This document shows, one piece after another, positions 6,005 through 13,533 of a stretch of 17,073 bases of DNA. Positions within the stretch are counted from its first letter, which is position 1; every line of letters begins with the position of its first letter. This DNA is from Chlorobium sp. (lineage in GTDB: Bacteria > Bacteroidota > Chlorobiia > Chlorobiales > Chlorobiaceae): contig JANQFD010000014.1 in assembly GCA_028278005.1 (NCBI GenBank), forward strand, positions 1 to 17,073, written 5' to 3'. Made by a program: the position numbers and the translations under genes. The notes under the pieces were generated by a model. The model ran no database searches, was not told the DNA's origin, and worked only from the letters and a program-made list of their open reading frames with translations.

Positions 6005-8269
6005 ATGCTCAAAGAAAAATTTTTCCTTCTTTTTGCGGGACTGCTGTTGCTGTGCCCGGTTTTGAGCCGGGGACAGGCAGAGAACCGCTCTATTCAACTG
6101 CTTGACCAGTCAACGAAAAACCCTATTGCAGGCGTAAACTACCGGTACAATGCACAAAACGGGTTTTCGGATCCGTCAGGCAGAGTCTATTTGCAATACA
6201 CAGAAAACGATACACTTTTTTTGTCCCACATAGGTTATGGTGAATGGCATTTGACTGTGCCCGAGGTCAAAGCTGCACTCGAGGCGGGGGTCTCTTTCAA
6301 AAAGAAGCAACTGATCAGTCTGCAGCCGGTCACGGTGATCGCCATGCGTCCGAAACCGGGAGATGTGGAAGAGATCGGGCTGGACGTACAGGGCAAGCTG
6401 TCGCATGATGCCGGAGTTGTTCTGAATCAGACGCCTGCGATAAGCAGCATTCGAAAAAGCGGGAGCTATGGTTTCGATCCGGTGCTGCGTGGATACAAAT
6501 ACGATCAACTGAATGTTGTTGTCGACGGTGTGGTTTGTTCGGCTGCAGGCTGTCCCAATCGCATGGATCCTCCTACCAGCCAGATTCCGCCCAATATGAT
6601 AGAGAAAGTCGAGGTATACAAGGGGCCCTACTCGTTCCGATACGGAACCGGTCTCGGAGGAACAATCAACTTCGAATCAACGCCGGTACGATTCTCGACG
6701 GAACAGGATATTTACGGCAGACTTTCAGGAAGTACCGAGAGTAACGGAGGGGTCTATCGTTCCGAAGGAGTTATCGGAATGAGAGGCGAATGGTATGACA
6801 TGGGGCTTTTCGGGTCGTTCTCCAGGGGAGATGATTACACCGATGGGGACGGAGTCACCATACCATCCTCATTCCGGCGTGCAAGTGTGGGGTCAAGGCT
6901 TGGTTTCGAGCTTGCCGAAAACCAGAAGCTTACCTTCAGCATAACACATAACAATGCCCGGGATACCGATTTCCCCGCGCTGCCGATGGATCTGCGTTCC
7001 GATAAAACCTGGTTGTTCAACGCAAAGTACGAACGTACTTTCGAGGACCGGCATTTGAAAGCCTGGGAGACAAGCCTTTATACGACACTGGTGGATCATG
7101 TTATGGATAACCTGGGTAAAAATCTTGAGCCCAGAATGCTCAATGCAACAACCGAAGCCAATACCATCAGCTATGGCGGCAGGAGCGAAGGCGTCTGGTC
7201 ATATGACAAGGGGCGTTTGTACGCGGGATTCGACGTCAGGGCGCAACGCGCCGAAGGCGAAAGGGAACGGTCGTTTTTGATGGGGCCTATGGCGGGTAAA
7301 ACTGTTTATGACAACATATGGAACGGTGGACAGGTTGTCAAGCCCGGCATATTTGCCGAGTACCATCATTCGTTGAAAGACTGTAATTTCATTTTTTCCG
7401 GGAGACTGGAATACAACGATGCGAGAGCAACGGACCTGAGCCGGGATTTTGCGTCGAAAAATCCGGAAACGGCTGCTCAGCAAATAAATCCGAATATCAG
7501 CGTCGGGGCTGTATGGGGGGTTTCAGACGAGCTGTCGCTTGGAGTATGGCTGGGGCGTGCGCAACGCAGCGGCAGCATTACCGAGCGTTTTATCAATTCA
7601 TTGCCGGTGGACAGGGACCCCTATGAAATGTTGGGAAATCCGGTTTTGGATCCCGAGATCAACAACCAAATTGATCTGATGCTGGGTTACAAAACCCTCG
7701 ATACTTCTCTTGATATCTCTGTTTTTGCTTCGCTTCTTCATGATTATATCTCGTCAGAGATTGATCCTGCCCTTAAACCCGCCATGCCTTCCAGCCCTGG
7801 AGTCAGGCGTTATGTGAACATAAAAGAGGCGTTTATGACCGGCTTTGAGGCTACCTGGAAACAGCAGCTGTTTGCCGGACTGAAGCACAAGATGAGTCTT
7901 GCCTATACCTATGGTCAGGATGAAATCAGAAACGAGCCCCTGCCGGAGATTGCCCCTTTGGATTTCCGCTATACGCTCTGGGGCAGCTATTTCGGCGAGA
8001 GGTTGACGCCGATGGTGACTTTTCGTCACGTTATGCAGCAGGAGCGGATCTCAGCTGCATTTGGTGAAACCGAGACACCCTCATTCACTTTGGTGGATCT
8101 GGGGATTACCTGGCAGATGCAGAAAAATCTCGGTTTGACAGCCGGAGTGAAAAACCTTTTTGATGTTGCCTATTATGAACATCTGAACAGATCTGTTCGA
8201 GGAGAGTCAAGGGCAATTTACGCTCCCGGAAGAAATGTTTATCTGTCGTTGTTTCTGGATATGATGTAG
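6005..8269 (+). CDS. TonB-dependent outer-membrane receptor, probably for copper (OprC/NosA-like)
   Basis: This outer-membrane beta-barrel of 754 residues is driven by TonB. A signal peptide spans about residues 1-24. Residues 28-115 form a carboxypeptidase-regulatory-like domain (NPIAGVNYRY, LSHIGYGEW) typical of Bacteroidota receptors. The plug domain follows at about 130-235, with VEVYKGPYSFRYGTGLGG near its end, and the rest is barrel. In the plug, GCPNRMDPPTS (Cys183, Met187) closely matches GCGMRMDPPTA as I recall it from the Pseudomonas copper receptor OprC/NosA, where the Cys and the Met four residues later bind copper. A second Cys, 178, lies just before it. The last residues are FLDMM, without the usual terminal aromatic. 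The position after the CNGKC protein and the cytochrome maturation genes supports metal import. Substrate assignment is inference from that motif; the receptor class is firm. Confidence 0.88.
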   Translation: MLKEKFFLLFAGLLLLCPVLSRGQAENRSIQLLDQSTKNPIAGVNYRYNAQNGFSDPSGRVYLQYTENDTLFLSHIGYGEWHLTVPEVKAALEAGVSFKKKQLISLQPVTVIAMRPKPGDVEEIGLDVQGKLSHDAGVVLNQTPAISSIRKSGSYGFDPVLRGYKYDQLNVVVDGVVCSAAGCPNRMDPPTSQIPPNMIEKVEVYKGPYSFRYGTGLGGTINFESTPVRFSTEQDIYGRLSGSTESNGGVYRSEGVIGMRGEWYDMGLFGSFSRGDDYTDGDGVTIPSSFRRASVGSRLGFELAENQKLTFSITHNNARDTDFPALPMDLRSDKTWLFNAKYERTFEDRHLKAWETSLYTTLVDHVMDNLGKNLEPRMLNATTEANTISYGGRSEGVWSYDKGRLYAGFDVRAQRAEGERERSFLMGPMAGKTVYDNIWNGGQVVKPGIFAEYHHSLKDCNFIFSGRLEYNDARATDLSRDFASKNPETAAQQINPNISVGAVWGVSDELSLGVWLGRAQRSGSITERFINSLPVDRDPYEMLGNPVLDPEINNQIDLMLGYKTLDTSLDISVFASLLHDYISSEIDPALKPAMPSSPGVRRYVNIKEAFMTGFEATWKQQLFAGLKHKMSLAYTYGQDEIRNEPLPEIAPLDFRYTLWGSYFGERLTPMVTFRHVMQQERISAAFGETETPSFTLVDLGITWQMQKNLGLTAGVKNLFDVAYYEHLNRSVRGESRAIYAPGRNVYLSLFLDMM

Positions 8270-8290
8270 TGTGACTTTTTTTTCGATGTT

Positions 8291-8338
8291 ACACGCAGGC
8301 CGGTGTATCAGGTGAGTTCTTTGATGAGGCCTGCGTGT
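8291..8338. repeat. Perfect 11-bp inverted repeat between convergent genes
   Basis: Arms ACACGCAGGCC (8291-8301) and GGCCTGCGTGT (8328-8338) are exact reverse complements separated by 26 bases. The right arm lies inside the 3' end of the cupin gene and the left arm is beyond its stop. A T-run (8276-8283) precedes the repeat on the plus strand, so the order is wrong for a standard plus-strand terminator, and the minus-strand transcript would have A's there. It may still form an mRNA 3'-end hairpin protecting one or both convergent transcripts. Confidence 0.5.
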
Positions 8339-8799
8339 TGCGGGAATTTTCTGATCAGCGATTCGGGATCGGCGAATGTGAAGTCGCTGAAATCAAAACC
8401 GGGTGAAACAACGCAGCTTGAAAGACTGTAGGAATCGGGCTGAGGATTTTCCAGTTTTGCCCCGAACCATGTATTTGCGGGAACAATACCCTGAAACATG
8501 CCGGACCCTGAATCAAGCGTAAACGATGACATGAAGCCGACATCATGGAAAAGATAAACCGTCAGCGGATTGCCGGAATGGTGAAACCACAGCTCATCCG
8601 ATTTTATCCTGTGCAGCCTTGAACACTCATGACCCTTGAGCAGATAGTAGATCGCCGTGGCATAAGCCCGGTTACCGGAAAAAACCGGGCTTTTCAGAAA
8701 CTCGTAAGAGGTTTTGCTTCGATAGGTTTCACGAAAATATCCGCCTTCAGGGTGCTGTGAAAGATCAAGGGTTTTTATCCAGTAGTCAGCCGATTGCAT
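8308..8799 (-). CDS. DUF985-family cupin protein
   Basis: A small cupin of 163 residues, probably cytoplasmic. It carries the DUF985 (Cupin_5) signatures: HPEGGYFRETYRS near residues 16-28, TAIYYLLKGHECSRLHRI at about 48-65, then SDELWFHHSGNPL at 67-79 and PANTWFGA at 107-114. The biochemical role of this family is not established; it has the cupin barrel, and His63, Glu69 and His73/74 are candidate pocket residues. The length is full for the family. The start overlaps the purE 3' end by 14 bases, with an AGGAA ribosome-binding site seven bases upstream inside purE. The two are therefore translationally linked, though a role in purine synthesis does not follow from that. Confidence 0.87.
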   Translation of the reverse strand: MQSADYWIKTLDLSQHPEGGYFRETYRSKTSYEFLKSPVFSGNRAYATAIYYLLKGHECSRLHRIKSDELWFHHSGNPLTVYLFHDVGFMSSFTLDSGSGMFQGIVPANTWFGAKLENPQPDSYSLSSCVVSPGFDFSDFTFADPESLIRKFPQHAGLIKELT

Positions 8800-9307
8800 T
8801 GAGTTTTTCCTGCACTTTCCTGTTCTTCAGGCGAGAAGCTTCGGCAAGTTTGTTTCGGAACGCCTCGAGGGAAGACATGATCGATGTGTCGGTCAATGCA
8901 AGGATCTGAATTGCCATGAGCGCCCCGTTCCGTGCATTGTCAATGCCGACCGTGGCCACCGGGATGCCCGCAGGCATCTGTACGATTGAATAAAGCGAGT
9001 CCTGTCCGTTGAGCTTTTTGCTGAAAATCGGTACACCGATTACCGGAAGTACCGTAAGAGCAGCTGTCACACCAGGCAGGTGTGCTGCACCACCGGCGCC
9101 GGCTATAATGACCTTGAGCCCTTTATCCTTTGCAACTGCTGCATATTGCTCGAGATCTTTGGGCGTACGGTGGGCGGAGATAACCGAAACTTCGTAAGGT
9201 ATACTGAATTCATCGAGTACGGCAGCCGCCTCTTTCATGATATCGAAATCCGAATCCGACCCCATGAGAATGCCCACGAGGGGAGTGTTTTCTGAAGGTG
9301 TTGTCAT
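8786..9307 (-). CDS. purE: N5-carboxyaminoimidazole ribonucleotide mutase (PurE)
   Basis: A cytoplasmic enzyme of de novo purine synthesis that converts N5-CAIR to CAIR. The 173 residues show the class I PurE motifs: MGSDSD at residues 15-20, SAHRTP at 44-49 with His46, and the glycine-rich GAGGAAHLPG at 70-79 with His76. The C-terminal helices (NARNGALMAIQIL) are typical. In most bacteria PurE works with PurK, which makes N5-CAIR; purK is not in this window. The start at 9305-9307 has no strong Shine-Dalgarno sequence, but no later Met fits, because MGSD is already within the first strand. It is divergent from hemN across 120 bases and overlaps the cupin gene downstream. Confidence 0.96.
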   Translation of the reverse strand: MTTPSENTPLVGILMGSDSDFDIMKEAAAVLDEFSIPYEVSVISAHRTPKDLEQYAAVAKDKGLKVIIAGAGGAAHLPGVTAALTVLPVIGVPIFSKKLNGQDSLYSIVQMPAGIPVATVGIDNARNGALMAIQILALTDTSIMSSLEAFRNKLAEASRLKNRKVQEKLNAIG

Positions 9308-9427
9308 AGCAGAATGTTAACAGGATGCCGCTGTGTAAGGGTATCCTTTTATTTATGAATTTGCCTAGTTTTGTGTATTTTCACGAGTACAAGAAAAGAA
9401 AAGTAACACTTGTAGAGGAAGATTACA
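9308..9427. promoter_or_regulatory. Divergent purE/hemN intergenic region with a hairpin and T-tract
   Basis: This 120-base region must hold the promoters for both genes. A hairpin with arms GGATGCC (9323-9329) and GGTATCC (9340-9346), one G-T pair, is followed by TTTTATTT (9347-9354) on the plus strand. TAGTTTTG at 9366-9373 fits the TAnnTTTG -7 element described for Bacteroidota, but I see no matching upstream box, so a hemN promoter there is only a suggestion. GAGGA at 9415-9419 is the hemN ribosome-binding site. Confidence 0.35.
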
Positions 9428-10852
9428 ATGGCAACAAATCTTGCAGATAAGTACAGCAATCCCGGGCCTCGGTATACAAGTTATCCAACCATACCTTCAT
9501 GGAGTACCGACGGAGTATCACAGGAACAGTGGAAAGAAGCTATGGTAAAGGGTTTTAATGATAGCAACGACACCACCGGTGTCAGTATGTACATTCATAT
9601 CCCGTACTGTGAAAATCACTGTTATTTCTGCGGTTGTAACGCTTTTCGTACACAGGATCATTCCTTCGAGCAGCCATATCTCGAAGCTCTCCTCAAAGAA
9701 TGGCAGATGTACCTCGATGTTTTTCCTGGAACGCTTAATGTCAAGGAAATGCACATCGGTGGGGGAACGCCAACCTTTTTAAGCCCGGACAACCTTGTCA
9801 AGCTTGTCAACGGATTGTATGAACATGTCAACCGTATGGACGACTACATGTTCAGTTTCGAGACAAATCCCAGATCGACAACCAGGGAACATCTCGAAGC
9901 CCTCTACAGTGTCGGTTTCCGCCGTATGAGTTTCGGAATCCAGGATTTCGATCCGGTAGTGCAGCAAGAGATCAACAGGCTGCAGCCGTTTGAGCTGGTC
10001 AAAGAGAAAGTGGATGTTGCAACGGAGATCGGGTTTACTTCGGTCAACTTCGACCTTGTTTACGGTTTGCCGAAACAAACCCTTGCAACCGTTACCGATA
10101 CGATTGCCAAAGTGATGGAACTCAAACCTGACAGGATCGCCTTTTACGCATACGGACACAATCCTCATATGTATGAAGGGCAGCGGAAGTTCAATGAGAA
10201 GGATCTCCCGGTCGGGGCCGTCAAGCAGGAATTGTATGACAAGGGTCTGGAGATGCTTGAATCCATAGGGTATCACGAAATCGGCATGGACCATTTCGCC
10301 CTTGAGGGCGACGCTTTGTATGAAGCGGCAAAAAACGGAACGCTTCACAGGAATTTCATGGGCTATACCGAAAACACAACCCAGATGATGCTTGCTCTTG
10401 GTTCTTCGTCGATAAGCGACACCTGGTACGCTTTTGCCCAGAACGAGCGGTTCCACGAAGATTACATACGTGAAGTTAACGCGGGCCGTTTTCCCCTGCA
10501 TCGGGGTCATTTGCTGACAGACGAAGATCTCGTGCTTCGCCGTCATATCCTCAACCTGATGTGTAAGCAGGAAACCTCATGGAAAGATCCGAAGCTTTAT
10601 TGCGATGAACTCGATGTTGCAAAGTTCCGTCTGGAAGACATGCAGAATGATGGCATGGTAGAGCTGACTGAAGACGGTGTTCGGGTTACGGAAATCGGGA
10701 TTCCTTTCCTCAGGAACATCTGTATGTCGTTTGATGCCAGGCTCTGGAGATCGGACAGTCTTTCGAAGGCATACAATGTATCTCGTGATATTCAGGCACA
10801 GTACATCGAGAAGGCCCGGTTGGCCAAGGAAGCGCAGCAGGTGGGCGGTTGA
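9428..10852 (+). CDS. hemN: Oxygen-independent coproporphyrinogen III dehydrogenase (HemN)
   Basis: A cytoplasmic radical SAM enzyme that decarboxylates coproporphyrinogen III to protoporphyrinogen IX without oxygen, feeding haem synthesis and, in phototrophs, bacteriochlorophyll synthesis. The 474 residues match the family's full length. The cluster motif YIHIPYCENHCYFCGCN places Cys61, Cys65 and Cys68 as iron-sulfur ligands, with the HemN-specific Cys70 after them. That fourth Cys and the N-terminal RYTSYPT segment distinguish true HemN from HemW-like proteins. GGGTPTFL (111-118) and the SFETNPR stretch are further radical SAM features. GAGGA eight bases upstream supports the start. It is followed by a strong intrinsic terminator, so it is probably a single-gene unit. 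It fits the cytochrome-rich left half of the window, which needs haem. Confidence 0.95.
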   Translation: MATNLADKYSNPGPRYTSYPTIPSWSTDGVSQEQWKEAMVKGFNDSNDTTGVSMYIHIPYCENHCYFCGCNAFRTQDHSFEQPYLEALLKEWQMYLDVFPGTLNVKEMHIGGGTPTFLSPDNLVKLVNGLYEHVNRMDDYMFSFETNPRSTTREHLEALYSVGFRRMSFGIQDFDPVVQQEINRLQPFELVKEKVDVATEIGFTSVNFDLVYGLPKQTLATVTDTIAKVMELKPDRIAFYAYGHNPHMYEGQRKFNEKDLPVGAVKQELYDKGLEMLESIGYHEIGMDHFALEGDALYEAAKNGTLHRNFMGYTENTTQMMLALGSSSISDTWYAFAQNERFHEDYIREVNAGRFPLHRGHLLTDEDLVLRRHILNLMCKQETSWKDPKLYCDELDVAKFRLEDMQNDGMVELTEDGVRVTEIGIPFLRNICMSFDARLWRSDSLSKAYNVSRDIQAQYIEKARLAKEAQQVGG

Positions 10853-10881
10853 GCGGCCGATCGCATCATAGGACTGTTTAT

Positions 10882-10909
10882 AAGGGTGGCTGCGTGGCCG
10901 CCCTTTTTT
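10882..10909 (+). terminator. Intrinsic terminator of hemN
   Basis: Arms AAGGGTGGC (10882-10890) and GCCGCCCTT (10897-10905) pair over nine positions, with one G-T pair, around a six-base loop. The run of T's (10904-10909) follows at once. It lies about 30 bases after the hemN stop. Confidence 0.88.
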
Positions 10910-10962
10910 ATTGCGTCGAAGAGTAATAATGCACAGCAGACCGAATCCATCAGAAAAACATC

Positions 10963-12102
10963 ATGGCAGAATCTCCCTTGAAAATCGGATTCATCGGTAG
11001 CGGTTGGGCGCGTATTGCCCAGGCACCTGCCTTTGCCATTCTCGACGGAGTCGAGCTTATGGTGGTTGCAAGCCCGACACGCCGCCGCAGGGAAAAGTTC
11101 CGCACGTTGTTCGATGTACCGCACGCTTTCGAAAACTGGCAGGACCTGATCAAATGCGATCTTGACCTGATTTGCATTGCCTCCCCGCCCAATCTGCATC
11201 GGGAGATGGCACTGTCGGCGATGGCGTCGGGGAAAAGCGTGTTGTGTGAAAAACCAATGGCGCTCACTGTCGAGGAGGCCCTTGAGATGGCCGCTGCTGC
11301 CAGGGATTTCAGCGGTCTTGCCCTGATCGGCCATGAGCTGCGGTTTCATCCGGCAGTCCGGCGTATGAAACTGATGATCGAGAGCGGTGAAATCGGCAAG
11401 CTCTACGAGATCCGGGCTGTTGTGACCCTGGCGAGCCGCAACCGGCCGGATCTGCGATATTCCTGGTGGTGTGAGGAAGAGAAGGGCGGGGGCGCGCTCA
11501 ACGCCATCGGTTCTCATCTGATCGATCTGGCCCGTTTTCTGGTAGGGGAGGTCAGCGAGGTGTCCTGCGACCTTACACGCTACATACCTGCACGCCCGGA
11601 CCATGACGGAAAACAACGAAAAGTGACTTCGGACGACGGTTTTTCACTGCGGATGAGGTTCGGTGCTTCCTCGCTTGCTTTCGGGGGACTGTGTTGTTGT
11701 AATGTTACGACATTGAGCGGTTATACCTCTCTGGCTTTCGAGGCTATCGGGAGCCTCAAGACCATAAGGTTCGACGGGGCCGGCAAGCTCTGGGAAGTGA
11801 GTAACGAGGATACTAAAGGAGGGCGTAGTCTGATTGATCCGCCGAATTGGCGTCCGGTCGAACCTGTCCTGCCGTGGGACGAGCTGGTATTACAGGAAAA
11901 AATACGTCAGTCTGTGCTTGCGGTTCACGGTATATTTGCTACAGGATTCGCTTTTTTCGCACACCGGATTGTAAGGGCGCTCCGAAGCGGGCAGCGTGAG
12001 GCGCCTGATGCAGCTTCCTTTGAAGACGGACTGGTTGCCCAGAAGGTTTTGCACGCATGCAGAATATCCTCCCTGGAAAAACGCTGGATGTCAGTTGCCT
12101 GA
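10963..12102 (+). CDS. Gfo/Idh/MocA-family NAD(P)-dependent oxidoreductase
   Basis: A probable cytoplasmic sugar- or cyclitol-type dehydrogenase of 379 residues. The N-terminal Rossmann fold begins at once with KIGFIGSGWARIA (residues 7-19). The family's EKP motif is at residues 96-98 (CEKPMA), where the Lys acts in catalysis. The C-terminal substrate domain contains GGGALNAIGSHLIDL (175-189), in which His185 and Asp188 correspond to the usual catalytic GxxxxD/H region. Length is normal. The substrate cannot be read from the sequence, and neighbours do not help: a terminator separates it from hemN and 169 bases separate it from the kinase. No strong ribosome-binding site precedes the ATG, but the fold starts within seven residues, so the start is probably right. 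Confidence 0.87.
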   Translation: MAESPLKIGFIGSGWARIAQAPAFAILDGVELMVVASPTRRRREKFRTLFDVPHAFENWQDLIKCDLDLICIASPPNLHREMALSAMASGKSVLCEKPMALTVEEALEMAAAARDFSGLALIGHELRFHPAVRRMKLMIESGEIGKLYEIRAVVTLASRNRPDLRYSWWCEEEKGGGALNAIGSHLIDLARFLVGEVSEVSCDLTRYIPARPDHDGKQRKVTSDDGFSLRMRFGASSLAFGGLCCCNVTTLSGYTSLAFEAIGSLKTIRFDGAGKLWEVSNEDTKGGRSLIDPPNWRPVEPVLPWDELVLQEKIRQSVLAVHGIFATGFAFFAHRIVRALRSGQREAPDAASFEDGLVAQKVLHACRISSLEKRWMSVA

Positions 12103-12145
12103 AATCAGCATTGCAACGAAACGTCTGGAAAAATCCTGCCGGATA

Positions 12146-12196
12146 ACCGTTCATATGGGTGGTAAAAACGCTTATTAGAATATGGAAATGAACGGT
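12146..12196. repeat. 9-bp inverted repeat in the gap before the kinase gene
   Basis: Arms ACCGTTCAT (12146-12154) and ATGAACGGT (12188-12196) are exact reverse complements 33 bases apart. A loose T-rich stretch (about 12202-12212) follows on the plus strand. It may end the oxidoreductase transcript or be an operator for the kinase-nitroreductase pair; neither is certain. The rest of the 12103-12271 gap shows nothing I can name. Confidence 0.4.
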
Positions 12197-12271
12197 AAAA
12201 ATTCTATTTTTTACATAAGGGTAATGTTTGGACGCACTTCCTGACAGCAAGATCACAGAAGTACAGGAATT

Positions 12272-12970
12272 ATGTTAGGTGATGTTCTGCTGATAAACGA
12301 GCAGCACAAGTCTGCGGCAAAAACCATCTTGGAAAGAGTACTCATAGACAGGGGCAAGATGGTGAGGGATAATCCCGACTACAAGTTTGTTGTTGGTATT
12401 TCGGGTGAATCAGGTGCAGGAAAATCGGAGCTGGCCCATTCCCTCGCTCTTCTGCTCAAGACCCACGATCTCCGTGTCAAGGTTCTGCACACTGATAACT
12501 ACTATCGTATTCCCCCTCTCGAACGGCGAGCACACAGAATCAGAAACGAATACAAGCTGGTCGGTTTCGATGAATACGACTGGGAACTGCTTCACCATAA
12601 CATAGAGGATTTCAGAAACAGCAGGAAAGTGTTCATTCCCTGTATCGATATCATCACCGAAGAGATCGACCAGCTGTTCACGGATTTCAGCAGCATACAG
12701 CTGTTGATCATCGACGGGTTGTATGCGATACGGACCGATGATATAGATCTCAGGGTGTTTATAGATCTGACCTTTCACGAAACAAAGATCAACCAGATGC
12801 TTCGCTGCAAAGAGCCCACTGATGGCTACCGCTGGAAGGTGCTTGAACGGGAACACCGTCATGTTCGTTCACTCAGGCACCTTGCCGACCTTCACGTTGA
12901 CAATAACTTCGAAGTGGTAGAGGCAGGAGGCGAAGTTGAGCATCATAGCCGGGAAGTGAACGGGATATGA
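12272..12970 (+). CDS. P-loop kinase of the uridine kinase/phosphoribulokinase type
   Basis: A probable cytoplasmic ATP-dependent kinase of 232 residues. The Walker A motif GESGAGKS is at residues 45-52. HTDNYYR (73-79) resembles the uridine kinase segment in which the Asp activates the substrate hydroxyl, and LLIIDGLYA (144-152) matches the Walker-B-like strand LxEGLYA. These support the uridine kinase fold, but about 40 residues precede the P-loop, more than in ordinary Udk. The C-terminal half is not clearly that of a standard pyrimidine kinase, so the substrate is uncertain. The ribosome-binding AGGA (12265-12268) is only three bases from the ATG; Met30 is a possible alternative start that would remove most of the extra N-terminus. 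The stop overlaps the nitroreductase start as ATGA, so the two are translationally coupled. Confidence 0.8.
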   Translation: MLGDVLLINEQHKSAAKTILERVLIDRGKMVRDNPDYKFVVGISGESGAGKSELAHSLALLLKTHDLRVKVLHTDNYYRIPPLERRAHRIRNEYKLVGFDEYDWELLHHNIEDFRNSRKVFIPCIDIITEEIDQLFTDFSSIQLLIIDGLYAIRTDDIDLRVFIDLTFHETKINQMLRCKEPTDGYRWKVLEREHRHVRSLRHLADLHVDNNFEVVEAGGEVEHHSREVNGI

Positions 12971-13533
12971 ACGCAACGATACAAACCATTCAGAGGCGCA
13001 GAAGCATACGCGCATACAAACCCGATCAGATTGATCAGGGAACTCTCGATCTGATCCTTGAAGCCGGAAGCTACGCTCCCAGTGCCATGAATCAGCAGTC
13101 ATGGCATTTTACGGTTATCCGGAACGGTGCAATACTTGAAAAGCTCGAAGCATCCTGCAAAACGGTTTTTATGGAATCGAACAGTGAGGCACTGCGTGAT
13201 ATTGCCCGGCGGAAGGATTTCAGTGTTTTCTACAGTGCCCCTGTGCTCGTCATTATAACCGGCGACACTGCAGCTCTTGCCCCCCAGTATGATTGTACGC
13301 TTGCAATGCAGAACATGATGCTGGCAGCGGCCTCGCTTGATATAGGTTCGTGCTGGATGCACTCGGTGATGATGTTTTATGAAACGGAGAAAGGCAAGTC
13401 CATTTTCAGGGATCTGGGTGTTGTTTTCCCAGAAGGTCATAAGCCCTATGCAGCTGCTGTATTCGGGTACAATGCACTGTCGTTGCCTGAACCCGAGCCG
13501 AGAAAGAGCGGGAAAGTTACGATACTCGACTAA
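12967..13533 (+). CDS. Nitroreductase-family FMN-dependent oxidoreductase
   Basis: A probable cytoplasmic flavoenzyme of 188 residues, the usual length for the family. The FMN phosphate-binding segment RRRSIRAY is at residues 10-17. SAMNQQSWHF (39-48) is the second conserved block, in the place of the typical APSxxNxQPW. GSCWMH (127-132) is the conserved glycine-rich segment before the dimer helices. Enzymes of this family reduce nitro groups, quinones or flavins with NAD(P)H; the physiological substrate cannot be read here. Translation is coupled to the kinase by a 4-base overlap, but no known pathway joins the two activities. The stop codon overlaps that of the convergent ABC-F gene (13530-13533), leaving no room for a terminator between them. 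Confidence 0.9.
   Translation: MNATIQTIQRRRSIRAYKPDQIDQGTLDLILEAGSYAPSAMNQQSWHFTVIRNGAILEKLEASCKTVFMESNSEALRDIARRKDFSVFYSAPVLVIITGDTAALAPQYDCTLAMQNMMLAAASLDIGSCWMHSVMMFYETEKGKSIFRDLGVVFPEGHKPYAAAVFGYNALSLPEPEPRKSGKVTILD

Noticed and set aside
9779..10546. 255-codon minus-strand open frame opposite hemN
   Set aside because: It is a shadow of hemN, whose radical SAM motifs are unambiguous.
10792..11616. 274-codon minus-strand open frame spanning the hemN terminator
   Set aside because: It crosses the terminator and the oxidoreductase gene antisense and has no family features.
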